A DNA stretch of 64,000 bases, taken from positions 1 through 64,000 of the forward strand of contig NZ_JBAYTI010000004.1 of NCBI RefSeq assembly GCF_041675725.1, read 5' to 3'. This document shows, piece after piece, positions 16,729-26,354 of the stretch. The DNA is from Castellaniella sp041675725. GTDB taxonomy: Bacteria > Pseudomonadota > Gammaproteobacteria > Burkholderiales > Burkholderiaceae_B. Within the stretch, counting starts at the first letter, position 1; each line of letters starts with the position of its first letter. The notes under the pieces were generated by a model that was not told the origin of the DNA, made no database searches, and was given only the letters and a program-made list of their open reading frames with translations. Both the position numbers and the translations under genes were made by a program.

Positions 16729-19700
16729 TCAACGCTGGCGGGCCGACCATGCCTTGTGCAGGCGCTTGACCGACACTGGAAACGGCGTCTTGAGCTCCTG
16801 CGCAAAGAGAGCGACGCGCAACTCTTCCAACTGCCAGCGGAACTGGTCCAGGTCGGCGTCAGGCGCGCCCTTGAGGGCGGCACGCGCGCGCTGGTAGGCC
16901 AACGACAACGGCGCCATGTCCGCCATCAGGCGGGCGTCGCGAGTCGGGTCGGCCCGCAGTTTGTCGATCCGCAGCTGCATGGCCTTGAGATACCGGGGCA
17001 GATGCCTGAACGAATCCGGCGGCGTGTCTGTCACGAAATTCGCATGCACCAGGCCCTCGAGCTGCTGGCGCATGTCCTGGTGAGCCTGCGCCCAGGGCCT
17101 GGCCTGCGGCAATTTCTTGAGCAGCCGCGCGCGCTCATCCAGTATCTTCCCGGTCTGCAATGCACATTCGCGAGCCAGCAGCCCGAGGCGGCTGCGCCCC
17201 TGCGTGCAACGCTGCTCGAAGGCCGCGGCGTCTTCGGGCCAGGGCTCGATGAGGCAGGCCTGGTCCAGCGCCACCGCCATGATCTGTTCTGCCAGGGCGC
17301 GCACGTCACCCAGATCGATGAACTGCATCCCCATGCGTGTCAGATCCGGCAGGTTTTTCTCGAGCTGTCGCACCGGTTCGGCCAGAGCCAGCCGGAACAG
17401 GCGCCGCAGACCCACGGCGTGGACCCGGCGCGCTTCCTGGGGATCGTCGAAGACTTCGAGATCGCAATGCGTCCCCCGGTCCCGCAATGCCGGGTAGCCG
17501 ATCAACGATTGCCCTGCGCGCCGGATTTCCAGCAGTTCGGGCAATGGACCAAACCCCCAGGACGTCAGACCTTCGTGCTCCAGCACCTGGGCCGCCTGCT
17601 GGTCATCGACGGCGATGCGCTGGAAGGACGCCCGGGCCTCGCGCCCGTGTTCGGCGCGCAGCTGATCCAGGCTGCGTCCGCCCGACAGCATGCGGCCGTG
17701 CTCGTCCACCACCTTGAAATTCATGAACAAGTGCGCGGGCAAGGTTTCCGGCTTGAAATCGCTGGCCTGGACGACCAGGCGACGCTGCTCGCGCAGATCC
17801 AGGATGAGCGCCTCGATGAGGCCCATGCCCGGATCGGCCGCGCGATCGAACCAGCGTGCATGGAAATCGGCTGCATACTCGGGCAGCGGCACGCAGTGCC
17901 GGCGCAGTTTTTGCGGCAGCGACCTGAGCAACAGATGCACCTTTTCCTTCAACATCCCCGGCACCAGCCATTCGCAGCGCGCCGCTTCGATCTGGTTCAA
18001 GGCAAACAGCGGTATGGTCAGCGTCATTCCGTCGCGCGGCGAACCCGGTTCGAAATGATAGTCCACTGCAAGTTCCGTACCCGCCCAGTGCAATCGGCGG
18101 GGAAACACCTCGGTGGTGACCCCGGCCGCGTCGTGCTGCATCAGGGCTTCGCGATCCAGTTGAAGCGCCGCCTTCGCCGGCTTGTCCAACGTCTTGTACC
18201 AGGCTTCCAGGCTGGCCGTCTGACAGACTTCGGCGGGGATCTGTCCGTCATAGAATGCCGCGATGAGCCCGTCATCCACCAGAATATCGGGCCGGCGGCT
18301 CTGGTGCTCGAGGCGCTCGATGGAAGCGATCAGGCGCCGATTGTGCCGGATGAAGGGCAGCGTGCTGTCGATGTCGCCCGGCACTAATGCCTGTTCGATG
18401 AAAATCGCCCGCGCGCCCTCGGGATCGATGCGCCCGTAGTGCACCCGCCGTCCATGATAGACCGGCAGCCCATGCACGCTGCCGCGCTCGTGGGCGACCA
18501 CCTGCCCCGATTTTCTGTCCCAGCGCGGATCCGACCATGACTTGCGCAACAAATGGGCCCCAGCCCGCTCCACCCAAACCGGTTCGATCTGCGCGACACA
18601 GCGCGCATACAGGCGACTGGTTTCCACCAGCTCGGCCGCCAGCACCCAGCGCCCCGCCTTCTTGTGCAGGGCAGAGCCCGGATGGATCGCAAAGCGGACC
18701 CCATGGGCGCCCTGATACAGCCCGCCCTCTTCGGTGCGCATGCCGATATTGCCCAGCAACCCGGCCAGCAGCGCCATGTGGATCTGCTCGGTGGTTGCGG
18801 GGGTCTGATTGACGCGCCAGCCCTGTTCGCGCACCAGGGCATGCAGTTGCACGTGCGTATCGTGCCATTCGCGCAGGCGCACTGGAGAAAGAAACCGGGC
18901 ACGCAACTGGCCGACCAGCTTGCGCTGCGATGCCTTTTGGGCCACCTGTTCACGATACCAATCCCAGAGTTTGATCCAGGCAAGGAATTCGGACTGCTTG
19001 TCCCTGAACATGGATTGCGCCTGATCAGCCGCCTCGCGGGCCTGCATGGGCCGCTCGCGGGGATCCTGGATCGACAGGGCGGCTGCGATCACAAGGACTT
19101 CCCGCAGACACTGCTGTTCGTGCGCCGCGTGGATCATGCGCGCGACCCGGGGATCCACCGGTAGGCGCGCCAACTGCCGCCCCACCGGTGTCAGAGCGTT
19201 GCCGTCATCCAAAGCGCCCAACTCCTGCAGCAGCTGGTAGCCATCGGCCACCGCGCGTCCGCTGGGCGGCTGAACGAACGGGAAGCGTTCTATGTCGTCG
19301 AGGCGCAGGGCTTTCATGCGCAGGATGACGGCAGCCAGCGACGAACGCAGAATCTCTGGATCGGTAAATGCGGGCCGCTGCAGGAAATCCGCCTCTGAGT
19401 ACAGGCGGATGCAGACCCCGGGCCCGAGACGGCCACACCGGCCGGCACGCTGGTTGGCCGATGCCTGGCTGATAGGCTCGATGTGCAGCTGCTCGACCTT
19501 GCTGCGCCAGGAATACCGCTTGACCCGCGCCAGGCCACTGTCGACCACATAGCGGATGCCAGGCACCGTCAGCGAGGTTTCAGCCACATTGGTGGCCAGT
19601 ATGATACGCCGGGCCTGACCATCCGGACGAAAGATCTGCGCCTGCTCGGCCCGCGACAACCTGGCATAGAGCGGCAATATCTCGGCCCCCCCCAGGTGGC

Positions 19701-20589
19701 GCTTGCGCAGGCCGTCCGCACACTCGCGGATTTCCCGCTCGCCGGGCAGGAAGACGAGGACGTCGCCCGGCCCCTCGCGCATGCACTCTTCCACGCCATC
19801 GCCCGCGGCTTCGACGAGGTCGCGTTCCTCGTCGGCCGGCTCGCGCCCGATTCCGTCCGGGTCATCGGCGAGAATCGGCCGGTACCGCAATTCGACCGGA
19901 TGCAGGCGCCCCGAAACCTGCACCACGGGTGCGGGCCGGCCCTGCGTACCAAAATGCTGGGCAAAGCGCTCGGCGTCGATGGTGGCCGACGTAATGATGA
20001 GCTTCAGGTCCTTGCGGCGCGCGAGCAAACGCTTGAGAAACCCCAGCAGAAAGTCGATGTTGAGGCTGCGCTCGTGCGCTTCGTCGATGATCAAGGTGTC
20101 ATAGCGGCGCAGCAGAGGATCGCGCTGGGTTTCCGCCAACAGGATGCCGTCCGTCATGAGCTTGATGGCGGTGGCGGGCCCCTCGCGCTGGCTGAAGCGA
20201 ATCTGATAGCCGACCCAGTCTCCCAGTTCGGTCCCCAATTCCTGGGCGATGCGCTGCGCCACGGACGTAGCCGCCAGACGCCTGGGCTGGGTATGGCCGA
20301 TCATGCCTTTGCGCCCCCGCCCCAGCTCGAGACAGATCTTGGGCAATTGCGTGGTCTTGCCCGAGCCGGTCTCTCCACACACGATCACCACCTGATGATG
20401 CCGGATCGCCCGGGCGATTTCATCCTTGCGGGCACTGACCGGCAGATCGGCCGGAAAATTCAGGGCCGGCAGGGGCCGCTCGCCTGCCCCACCCCGAGCA
20501 TCCTGCCGAGGTGGGCGAATCGGGCGGGCGGATCGTGTAACAACAGGTTCGGACAAAAGGACTCCCAAGACTGTAAACAAACCAGTCAT
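16729..20589 (-). CDS. hrpA: ATP-dependent RNA helicase HrpA (DEAH box)
   Basis: A 1286-residue DEAH-box helicase. Walker A GETGSGKTT is at residues 72-80; IIDEAHERSLN is motif II; SATIDAERF motif III; NVAETSLTVPGI and QRAGRCGR motifs V-VI. The long C-terminal half (HA2, OB-like and a DUF3418-type tail) is standard for HrpA, which acts on mRNA and ribosome collisions. ATG 20589 is chosen because AGGGG lies nine bases upstream; the longer open frame upstream runs into the divergent argA. Spacing to dnaE (39 bp) suggests possible cotranscription. Confidence 0.94.
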   Translation of the reverse strand: MTGLFTVLGVLLSEPVVTRSARPIRPPRQDARGGAGERPLPALNFPADLPVSARKDEIARAIRHHQVVIVCGETGSGKTTQLPKICLELGRGRKGMIGHTQPRRLAATSVAQRIAQELGTELGDWVGYQIRFSQREGPATAIKLMTDGILLAETQRDPLLRRYDTLIIDEAHERSLNIDFLLGFLKRLLARRKDLKLIITSATIDAERFAQHFGTQGRPAPVVQVSGRLHPVELRYRPILADDPDGIGREPADEERDLVEAAGDGVEECMREGPGDVLVFLPGEREIRECADGLRKRHLGGAEILPLYARLSRAEQAQIFRPDGQARRIILATNVAETSLTVPGIRYVVDSGLARVKRYSWRSKVEQLHIEPISQASANQRAGRCGRLGPGVCIRLYSEADFLQRPAFTDPEILRSSLAAVILRMKALRLDDIERFPFVQPPSGRAVADGYQLLQELGALDDGNALTPVGRQLARLPVDPRVARMIHAAHEQQCLREVLVIAAALSIQDPRERPMQAREAADQAQSMFRDKQSEFLAWIKLWDWYREQVAQKASQRKLVGQLRARFLSPVRLREWHDTHVQLHALVREQGWRVNQTPATTEQIHMALLAGLLGNIGMRTEEGGLYQGAHGVRFAIHPGSALHKKAGRWVLAAELVETSRLYARCVAQIEPVWVERAGAHLLRKSWSDPRWDRKSGQVVAHERGSVHGLPVYHGRRVHYGRIDPEGARAIFIEQALVPGDIDSTLPFIRHNRRLIASIERLEHQSRRPDILVDDGLIAAFYDGQIPAEVCQTASLEAWYKTLDKPAKAALQLDREALMQHDAAGVTTEVFPRRLHWAGTELAVDYHFEPGSPRDGMTLTIPLFALNQIEAARCEWLVPGMLKEKVHLLLRSLPQKLRRHCVPLPEYAADFHARWFDRAADPGMGLIEALILDLREQRRLVVQASDFKPETLPAHLFMNFKVVDEHGRMLSGGRSLDQLRAEHGREARASFQRIAVDDQQAAQVLEHEGLTSWGFGPLPELLEIRRAGQSLIGYPALRDRGTHCDLEVFDDPQEARRVHAVGLRRLFRLALAEPVRQLEKNLPDLTRMGMQFIDLGDVRALAEQIMAVALDQACLIEPWPEDAAAFEQRCTQGRSRLGLLARECALQTGKILDERARLLKKLPQARPWAQAHQDMRQQLEGLVHANFVTDTPPDSFRHLPRYLKAMQLRIDKLRADPTRDARLMADMAPLSLAYQRARAALKGAPDADLDQFRWQLEELRVALFAQELKTPFPVSVKRLHKAWSARQR

Positions 20590-20595
20590 TATAAT
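20567..20595 (+). promoter_or_regulatory. Probable argA promoter
   Basis: A perfect TATAAT stands at 20590-20595 with AAGACT (three of six to TTGACA) 17 bases upstream at 20567-20572. Transcription would start about 28 bases before the argA ATG. The -10 box overlaps the divergent hrpA start codon, so the two genes cannot both be freely expressed through this 41-bp gap. The same ATTATAAT run also reads TATAAT on the minus strand. Confidence 0.45.
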
Positions 20596-20630
20596 TTCCC
20601 CTACGACCTGACCGTAGCCAGCAAGATGCC

Positions 20631-21986
20631 ATGAACCCTTCCGAGACCGAAATCTGGTCCGCCCACGATGCCCCCGAAGTCGCAGCTGCACAATTCGTGC
20701 GCTGGTTTCGCGAGGTCGCCCCCTACGTGCACGATTTCCGCGGCAAGACCTTCGTGGTGGCATTTGGCGGCGAACTCATCCAGGACGGCGGCCTCGAATC
20801 ACTGGTGGCGGATCTCTCTCTGCTGTCGGCATTGGGGATCCGGCTGGTCCTGGTGCACGGTTCACGCCCCCAGGTCAACGAGCAGCTCCGCGTCAAGGGG
20901 CACGCTACCCAGTTCGGGCGGGGCACCGAACCCACCGGCCCTGAAGCGCTGGAATGCGCCAAGGAAGCCGCGGGGGAAATTCGTCTCGACATCGAAGCCG
21001 CCTTTAGCCAAGGGCTGCCCAATACGCCCATGTCGCACGCCAAGATCCGCGTTTTTTCCGGTAATTTCGTCACCGCGAGGCCGGTGGGCGTCATCGATGG
21101 CATCGATTACCGGCGTGCCGGCCAGGTGCGCAAGCTCGACGTACCTGCACTGCACAGCGTGATGGATCAAGGCGGCATCGTCTTGCTGTCGCCACTGGGC
21201 TTTTCACCCACAGGCGAAGCGTTCAACCTGGCCATGGAAGACCTGGCCACCAACGCCGCGGTGGCGCTGCGCGCCGAAAAACTGATCTTTCTCACCCAGA
21301 ACCGCACGGTGACCGAAACAGACGGTTCGGTGGATACCGAGCTGGCCCGCAAGGATGCCGATGAACTGCTGGCACAAGGCGTTCTCGACGAAGACACAAG
21401 CGCGTTTCTGCGCCACGCATCCCTGGCCGTCAAGCGGGGGGTGGCCCGCGCCCATCTGGTGCCCTACACCCTCGATGGCAGCATCCTGCTCGAAATCTTC
21501 ACCCACGACGGGGTGGGCACCATGGTGGTCGAAGACACGCTCGAAGACCTGCGCCCAGCCGAGGCCGACGACGTCGGTGCCATCGTGCAGCTGATCGAAC
21601 CCCTAGAGGCCGACGGCACGCTCGTGCCCAGGGGCCTCGCGGTGATCGAGCGCGAGCTCGAACGCTTCACCGTGCTGGAGCACGACGGCGTGATCTACGG
21701 CTGCGTGGCGGTCATACCCTACCTCGACGACGGTATGGCCGAGATGGCCTGTTTGATCGTACACCCCGAATGGCAGGGTACCGGCGATGGCGAGAAACTG
21801 CTGCGCCATGCCGAAACCACGGCACGGGCGATGGGTGCCCGGCGCCTGTTCGTCCTGACGACACGGACGTCGCACTGGTTCCTGAAGCGCGGCTTCGTAC
21901 AGGGCGGCGTCTCGGATCTGCCGCACGACAAGCGCGCCCATTACAACCGATCGCGCAACAGCCTGGTCTTCATCAAGCGGCTTTGA
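20631..21986 (+). CDS. argA: N-acetylglutamate synthase (amino-acid kinase-like plus GNAT)
   Basis: The classical 451-residue ArgA, which acetylates glutamate with acetyl-CoA in the first step of arginine synthesis. The N-terminal amino-acid-kinase fold is seen in VVAFGGELI and LVLVHGSRPQVNEQL, where arginine feedback normally acts. The C-terminal GNAT acetyltransferase is seen in MAEMACLIVHPEWQGTGDGEKLL and the HWFLKRGF motif. It stands alone, divergent from hrpA. The stop region is part of a 14-base direct repeat (21976-21989 and 21995-22008). Confidence 0.94.
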   Translation: MNPSETEIWSAHDAPEVAAAQFVRWFREVAPYVHDFRGKTFVVAFGGELIQDGGLESLVADLSLLSALGIRLVLVHGSRPQVNEQLRVKGHATQFGRGTEPTGPEALECAKEAAGEIRLDIEAAFSQGLPNTPMSHAKIRVFSGNFVTARPVGVIDGIDYRRAGQVRKLDVPALHSVMDQGGIVLLSPLGFSPTGEAFNLAMEDLATNAAVALRAEKLIFLTQNRTVTETDGSVDTELARKDADELLAQGVLDEDTSAFLRHASLAVKRGVARAHLVPYTLDGSILLEIFTHDGVGTMVVEDTLEDLRPAEADDVGAIVQLIEPLEADGTLVPRGLAVIERELERFTVLEHDGVIYGCVAVIPYLDDGMAEMACLIVHPEWQGTGDGEKLLRHAETTARAMGARRLFVLTTRTSHWFLKRGFVQGGVSDLPHDKRAHYNRSRNSLVFIKRL

Positions 21987-22047
21987 CCCACCCGAGCGGC
22001 TTTGACCCGCTGCCCCACGATCCGCGGTGCGCCGCCGGCGCGCCGGT

Positions 22048-22767
22048 TCAGCTCCGCGGCTCGGGCGGTTCGCCGCGCGCCATGCGCTCGGTGTTGCTCA
22101 CACCCGTGTGCCGGACATCATCGCCCAGCACCATGTAGATCACGCGCTCGGCCATGTTCTTGGCATGGTCGCCGATGCGCTCGAGCGCCCGGGCGATGAA
22201 AATCAGATCGATCGAGTGCGAGATGGTGCGCGGGTCCTCGATCATGTAGGTAATGATGTGACGCAGCGACGCTTTCCATTCCTTGTCGACCGCCTTGTCG
22301 TTGCGCACCACCTGCGCCGCCGCGACCGGGTCTTCACGGGCGAACGCATCGAGCGACGCACGGATCATGCTGGCGACCGCATCCGCCATGTGCCGCAACT
22401 CGACCACGGGTTCGTAGGCCGAATCGGCCTCGTGCAGGCGGCGCGCCACCTTGGCGATTTTCTCGGCTTCGTCGCCGCAGCGCTCCATGTCGGTGAGCAT
22501 CTTGGAAATGGACAACAAAAGCCGCAGGTCGACCGCCGTTGGCTGATTGCGAGCGATCAGCTGGCTGATGCGTTCATCGATCTCGACCTCGAACTGGTTG
22601 ACTTGGCGTTCGTGCTCGCGAACCCGCTCGACCAGCTGTAAATCGCCTTCGGACAAGGCCTGTATGCCGTCCAGCACCATGGATTCGACCACCCCCCCCA
22701 TTTGCAGGAACATGGAACGCGTGGTTTCGAGTTCGGCGTGAAATTGTTTGTTGGTATGTTCCAGCAT
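22048..22767 (-). CDS. phoU: Phosphate signalling protein PhoU
   Basis: A 239-residue all-helical protein of two PhoU repeats. PhoU links the Pst transporter to the PhoR/PhoB two-component system and represses it when phosphate is plentiful. The repeats are visible as RCGDEAEKIAKVAR and RIGDHAKNMAERVIY, the E/DxxxD metal-binding helices. ATG 22767 has CGGAG upstream. It follows rpiA by 17 bp as the last gene of the alr-phoU run. No pstSCAB genes are nearby, which is unusual for phoU. Confidence 0.93.
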   Translation of the reverse strand: MLEHTNKQFHAELETTRSMFLQMGGVVESMVLDGIQALSEGDLQLVERVREHERQVNQFEVEIDERISQLIARNQPTAVDLRLLLSISKMLTDMERCGDEAEKIAKVARRLHEADSAYEPVVELRHMADAVASMIRASLDAFAREDPVAAAQVVRNDKAVDKEWKASLRHIITYMIEDPRTISHSIDLIFIARALERIGDHAKNMAERVIYMVLGDDVRHTGVSNTERMARGEPPEPRS

Positions 22768-22784
22768 GAAGGGCTCCGGAAGAG

Positions 22785-23495
22785 TCAATCCTGCAGCTCG
22801 AGACGGGCGATGCCCTCTTGCCCGGCCACCAGGGCAAGATGCGCGCCGGCGATGGCAAACAACCCGCAAGTGACCACGCCAGGAATGTTGTTGATCAGCG
22901 CCTCGAATTCGGCGGGTCGATTGTCGTAGGCCAGGCCTGCGACGTCCAGGATCTGGTTGCCATTATCGGTGATGAAGCCTTCGCGCAGCTGCGGCCGCCC
23001 ACCCAACTGGCGGATTTCGCGTGCGACGGCCTCTCGGGCAAGGGGAATGATCTCGATGGGCAGCGGAAACCGCCCCAGCGCCTCGACCAATTTGGATTCA
23101 TCGACGATGCAAACGAAGCGATCGGCTACCGATGCCACGATTTTTTCGCGGGTCAAGGCGCCACCCCCCCCTTTGATGAGGTTCAGCTGATGATCGACTT
23201 CGTCGGCGCCGTCGACATAAAACGGCAGCGTGCTGACCTGGTTCAGGTCGAGCACCTGAATCCCCGCCGCCTGCAAGCGCTGCGTGCTGCGTTCGGAACT
23301 GGAGACTGCTGCCCTGAACGCATCGCGATGCGTCGCCAGCAAGTCGATGAAATGATCCACCGTGGAGCCCGTGCCCACCCCGAGGACGCTGTCTGGTTGC
23401 AATTGGGGCAGTACGACGTCCAGAGCGGCCTGTGCCGCCTGTTGTTTGAGCTGGTCTTGCGTCATCATGGGAGTCATGGAAACAGGAGATGCCAT
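22785..23495 (-). CDS. rpiA: Ribose-5-phosphate isomerase A
   Basis: Interconverts ribose 5-phosphate and ribulose 5-phosphate in the pentose phosphate pathway. 236 residues, slightly longer than the E. coli enzyme. GVGTGSTVDHFID is the phosphate loop, DGADEVD and KGGGGALTREKIVA hold the catalytic residues, and DESK follows. Three in-frame ATGs lie close together (23495, then the codons of MTP and MMT); the first is listed. It sits 17 bp after potI and 17 bp before phoU. Confidence 0.95.
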   Translation of the reverse strand: MASPVSMTPMMTQDQLKQQAAQAALDVVLPQLQPDSVLGVGTGSTVDHFIDLLATHRDAFRAAVSSSERSTQRLQAAGIQVLDLNQVSTLPFYVDGADEVDHQLNLIKGGGGALTREKIVASVADRFVCIVDESKLVEALGRFPLPIEIIPLAREAVAREIRQLGGRPQLREGFITDNGNQILDVAGLAYDNRPAEFEALINNIPGVVTCGLFAIAGAHLALVAGQEGIARLELQD

Positions 23496-23512
23496 TCATC
23501 CATTGTAATGGC

Positions 23513-24319
23513 TCATTGCGACTGTGCCGCACGGATCTGCAGCCGGTTGAGCGCCACGACCACGATGGCCACGGCCAAAATGAACAAGGTGGCCAGCGCA
23601 TTGATTTCCGGCTTCAGGCCCAGACGAACACGGGAGAACACTTCCAGGGGCAGCGTGGTGTAGCCTGGCCCCGACAGGAAGGACGCGATCACGACGTCGT
23701 CCAGCGACAGGGTGAAGGCCAGCAGCCAGGCGGCCACCAGTGCGGGTGCGATGAGCGGCAGCGTGATCCGGAAGAAAACCCGCAGCGGCGTGGCGCCGAG
23801 ATCCAGCGCCGCCTCTTCCAGAGAACGGTCGAGATCCCTGACCCGCGACTGGATGATGACTGCGACATAAGCCGTGCACAGCGTGACGTGCCCCACCCAG
23901 ATCGTGAACAGGCCATTGCCATCGGGCCAGCCGACCACTTTCGATAATTCGACGAACATCAGCAGCAGTGAAATGCCCAGCACCACCTCGGGCATCACCA
24001 GGGGCGCGCCCAGCATGCCGATGTACAGGCCAAAGCCCCGAAAACGCCCCATGCGCGCCAGGACGTAACCCGCCCAGGTGCCGATGCACAGCGCGGCGGT
24101 GGCCGTGAGGGTCGCGATCACCAGCGACAGGCGAGCGGCCGCCAGCAGGGTCTGGTCCTGAAACAGCTCGACATACCAGCGCAGGGAAAACCCCGTCCAG
24201 ACCGTCATGAGCTTGGAGTCGTTGAACGAAAACACCATGAGACATACGATGGGCACGTACAAGAAGCCGTAACCCAGTGCCAGCGTGGCCCAGCGCACGC
24301 CACGGCCAGCGTGTCTCAT
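23513..24319 (-). CDS. potI: Polyamine ABC transporter permease PotI
   Basis: A 268-residue inner-membrane permease of the putrescine/spermidine importer. About six membrane helices are seen, and the ATPase-contact EAA loop is EEAALDLGATPLRVFFRI. It matches PotI/PotC rather than PotH/PotB by the N-terminus (GYGFLYVPIVCLMVFSFNDSK). The ATG overlaps the potH stop by ATGA. Together with PotF, PotG and PotH it makes a complete importer. Confidence 0.93.
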   Translation of the reverse strand: MRHAGRGVRWATLALGYGFLYVPIVCLMVFSFNDSKLMTVWTGFSLRWYVELFQDQTLLAAARLSLVIATLTATAALCIGTWAGYVLARMGRFRGFGLYIGMLGAPLVMPEVVLGISLLLMFVELSKVVGWPDGNGLFTIWVGHVTLCTAYVAVIIQSRVRDLDRSLEEAALDLGATPLRVFFRITLPLIAPALVAAWLLAFTLSLDDVVIASFLSGPGYTTLPLEVFSRVRLGLKPEINALATLFILAVAIVVVALNRLQIRAAQSQ

Positions 24320-25221
24320 CGGGACCGCTCCAGCTGGCGGGCCGAACTATACTGGAAGAGCGTCAGAGGCACCAGCAGCAGGAGCACCATCACGCAGGTG
24401 ACGGCCGCTGCCATGGGCCAGTCGGCATTATTGAAGAACTCGTTCCACATGACCCGACCCATCATCAGAGTGTTGGCGCCGCCGAGCATTTCGGGGATCA
24501 CGTACTCCCCTACCGAGGGAATGAACACCAGCATGGCGCCTGCCACCGCACCCGGCATCGACAAAGGCAACACGACCTGGCGAAACGTGGCCCACGGACG
24601 GGCCCCGAGATCGTGCGCCGCCTCGATCAGCCGCTGATCGAGCTTCACCAGGTTGGCATACAGGGGCAGGATGAAAAAAGGCAGATAAGCGTACACCAGG
24701 CCCACGTACACGGCCAGATCCGTGCGATAGATCTCGAGCGGCGAATCGATCAGCCCCAGGCCCATGAGAAGATTGTTCAATAAGCCATCGTTGCGCAAAA
24801 TACCCACCCAGGCATACACGCGCAACAACAAGGACGTCCAGAATGGCAGGATGACGCCCAGAAGCAGCAAGTTGCGGATCTCCGGCCTGGACCGCGCGAT
24901 CTGCCAGGCCAACGGATAGCCGATCAGGACGCAGCATACGGTGGTGACCAGGGCCATTTTCACCGAATTCAAATACACCGCGGCGTACAGACTGTCGGTG
25001 AACAGCAGCACATAACCGCGCAGATGCAGCGCCAATTGCAGCGTGTCGTCTTCCAATGTCGCAATCGGCGTATAGGGCGGGATGCCAAACTGCAGGTCCG
25101 ACAGGCTGATCTTCAATACCAGCAGAAATGGCACCAGCAGGAACAGGGCCAACCAGAGATAGGGCACCCAGATGGCCCACTGGCGGGCACTCGGGCGGGG
25201 CAATGGCCAGCGCATACGCAT
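24316..25221 (-). CDS. potH: Polyamine ABC transporter permease PotH
   Basis: A 301-residue permease with about six helices. LWLALFLLVPFLLVLKISLSD is the first, and IEAAHDLGARPWATFRQVVLPLS is the EAA loop. ATG 25221 is chosen, 5 bp after potG; the next in-frame ATG (25215) is equally possible. The same reading frame stays open far upstream across potG, but that portion is a shadow. It pairs with PotI to form the membrane channel. Confidence 0.93.
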   Translation of the reverse strand: MRMRWPLPRPSARQWAIWVPYLWLALFLLVPFLLVLKISLSDLQFGIPPYTPIATLEDDTLQLALHLRGYVLLFTDSLYAAVYLNSVKMALVTTVCCVLIGYPLAWQIARSRPEIRNLLLLGVILPFWTSLLLRVYAWVGILRNDGLLNNLLMGLGLIDSPLEIYRTDLAVYVGLVYAYLPFFILPLYANLVKLDQRLIEAAHDLGARPWATFRQVVLPLSMPGAVAGAMLVFIPSVGEYVIPEMLGGANTLMMGRVMWNEFFNNADWPMAAAVTCVMVLLLLVPLTLFQYSSARQLERSR

Positions 25222-25226
25222 GACGA

Positions 25227-26348
25227 TCAGGACGCCAGAACCGTACCGGCGTCGTGGGACCACGCCACATAGACTTCTTCGTCCACCCCGGGCGCCTCGG
25301 CCGGGTTCCACTCGAGCGTGGGGATGCTGGCCTCGATCACCTGGCCCGCATCCAGCCGCACCTGATAGCGGGCATAACTGCCCATCCAGGCTACGTGCGT
25401 CACCATGCCATGGCCCCAGTTGCTGTCCGACTGCGGCATCTGCCGGCTGATGCGCAGGTGCTCGGGCCGGATGGATACATGCACCGCCATGCCCAATGGT
25501 TCGCTGACCCCATGACTGACATACAGGGGGCGGGTGAGCGCGTCCGTCTCGATCAACACGTGGTCTGGCTGATCCACCACGATGATCCCGGTAAACAGGT
25601 TGGTGGAGCCGATGAACCCGGCCACGAAGCGATTGGCTGGAAACGCATAGACCTCGTGGGGCGTTCCGCACTGCATGATCTGGCCTTCGGTCATGACGGC
25701 CAGGCGGCTGGCCATGGTCATCGCCTCTTCCTGGTCATGCGTCACCAAGATGCAGGTGACGCCGACCTGGTCCAGGATGCGCAGCAATTCGATCTGCGTG
25801 GCCTGGCGGATCTGCTTGTCGAGCGCCGACATGGGCTCATCGAGCAGCAGCAGCTTGGGCCGCTTGACCAGGCTGCGCGCCAGGGCGACCCGCTGTTGCT
25901 GCCCCCCCGACAGCTGGTGGGGCTTGCGCCGCGCATGGCCCGCCATCTGCACCAGGTCGAGCGCTTCGAAGACACGCCCCTGAATTTCATGGCGCGGCAC
26001 CCCTTCCTGCTTCAGGCCAAACGCCACATTGGCCTCGACAGTCATGTGCGGAAACAGCGCATAGGACTGAAACATCATGTTGACCGGCCGCCGATAGGGC
26101 GGCAGCGCCGTGATGTCCTCATTATCGAGAATGATGCGCCCCGAGGTCGGTTCCTCGAAACCGGCCAGCATGCGCAGCAGCGTCGTCTTGCCACAACCGG
26201 AACTGCCCAATAGTGCAAAGATCTCGTGGCGGCGCACCGTCAGGTTGACCGAACGCACGGCCACGGTATCGCCAAAAATCTTGACGACCTCGTCCATGCG
26301 CACAAAATCGTCGACGCCCCCCGAAAGGGGCACGCTACGGGTCTCCAT
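25227..26348 (-). CDS. potG: Polyamine ABC transporter ATP-binding protein PotG
   Basis: A 373-residue ATPase that powers polyamine uptake. Walker A is GSSGCGKTT, the signature LSGGQQQR, Walker B LLLLDEPMSAL, and the switch VTHDQEEA. The C-terminal TOBE-type domain (about residues 290-370) includes VSIRPEHLRIS. The size fits PotG. It starts 6 bp after potF and ends 5 bp before potH. Confidence 0.94.
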   Translation of the reverse strand: METRSVPLSGGVDDFVRMDEVVKIFGDTVAVRSVNLTVRRHEIFALLGSSGCGKTTLLRMLAGFEEPTSGRIILDNEDITALPPYRRPVNMMFQSYALFPHMTVEANVAFGLKQEGVPRHEIQGRVFEALDLVQMAGHARRKPHQLSGGQQQRVALARSLVKRPKLLLLDEPMSALDKQIRQATQIELLRILDQVGVTCILVTHDQEEAMTMASRLAVMTEGQIMQCGTPHEVYAFPANRFVAGFIGSTNLFTGIIVVDQPDHVLIETDALTRPLYVSHGVSEPLGMAVHVSIRPEHLRISRQMPQSDSNWGHGMVTHVAWMGSYARYQVRLDAGQVIEASIPTLEWNPAEAPGVDEEVYVAWSHDAGTVLAS

Positions 26349-26354
26349 GGCCGG

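Noticed and set aside
16081..18387. 768-codon open frame antisense to dnaE and hrpA
   Set aside because: Spans two real genes on the other strand and shows no domain.
22035..22046. Palindrome CCGGCGCGCCGG after phoU as a terminator
   Set aside because: No loop of useful size and no T tract; GC-rich chance or a weak structure.
22692..22699. Eight-G tract (coding strand) in phoU as a phase-variation site
   Set aside because: It encodes conserved MGGVV residues of a housekeeping protein; no sign of varied frame use.
23164..23171. Eight-G tract (coding strand) in rpiA as a phase-variation site
   Set aside because: It encodes the conserved KGGGGA catalytic motif, so the tract is explained by protein sequence.
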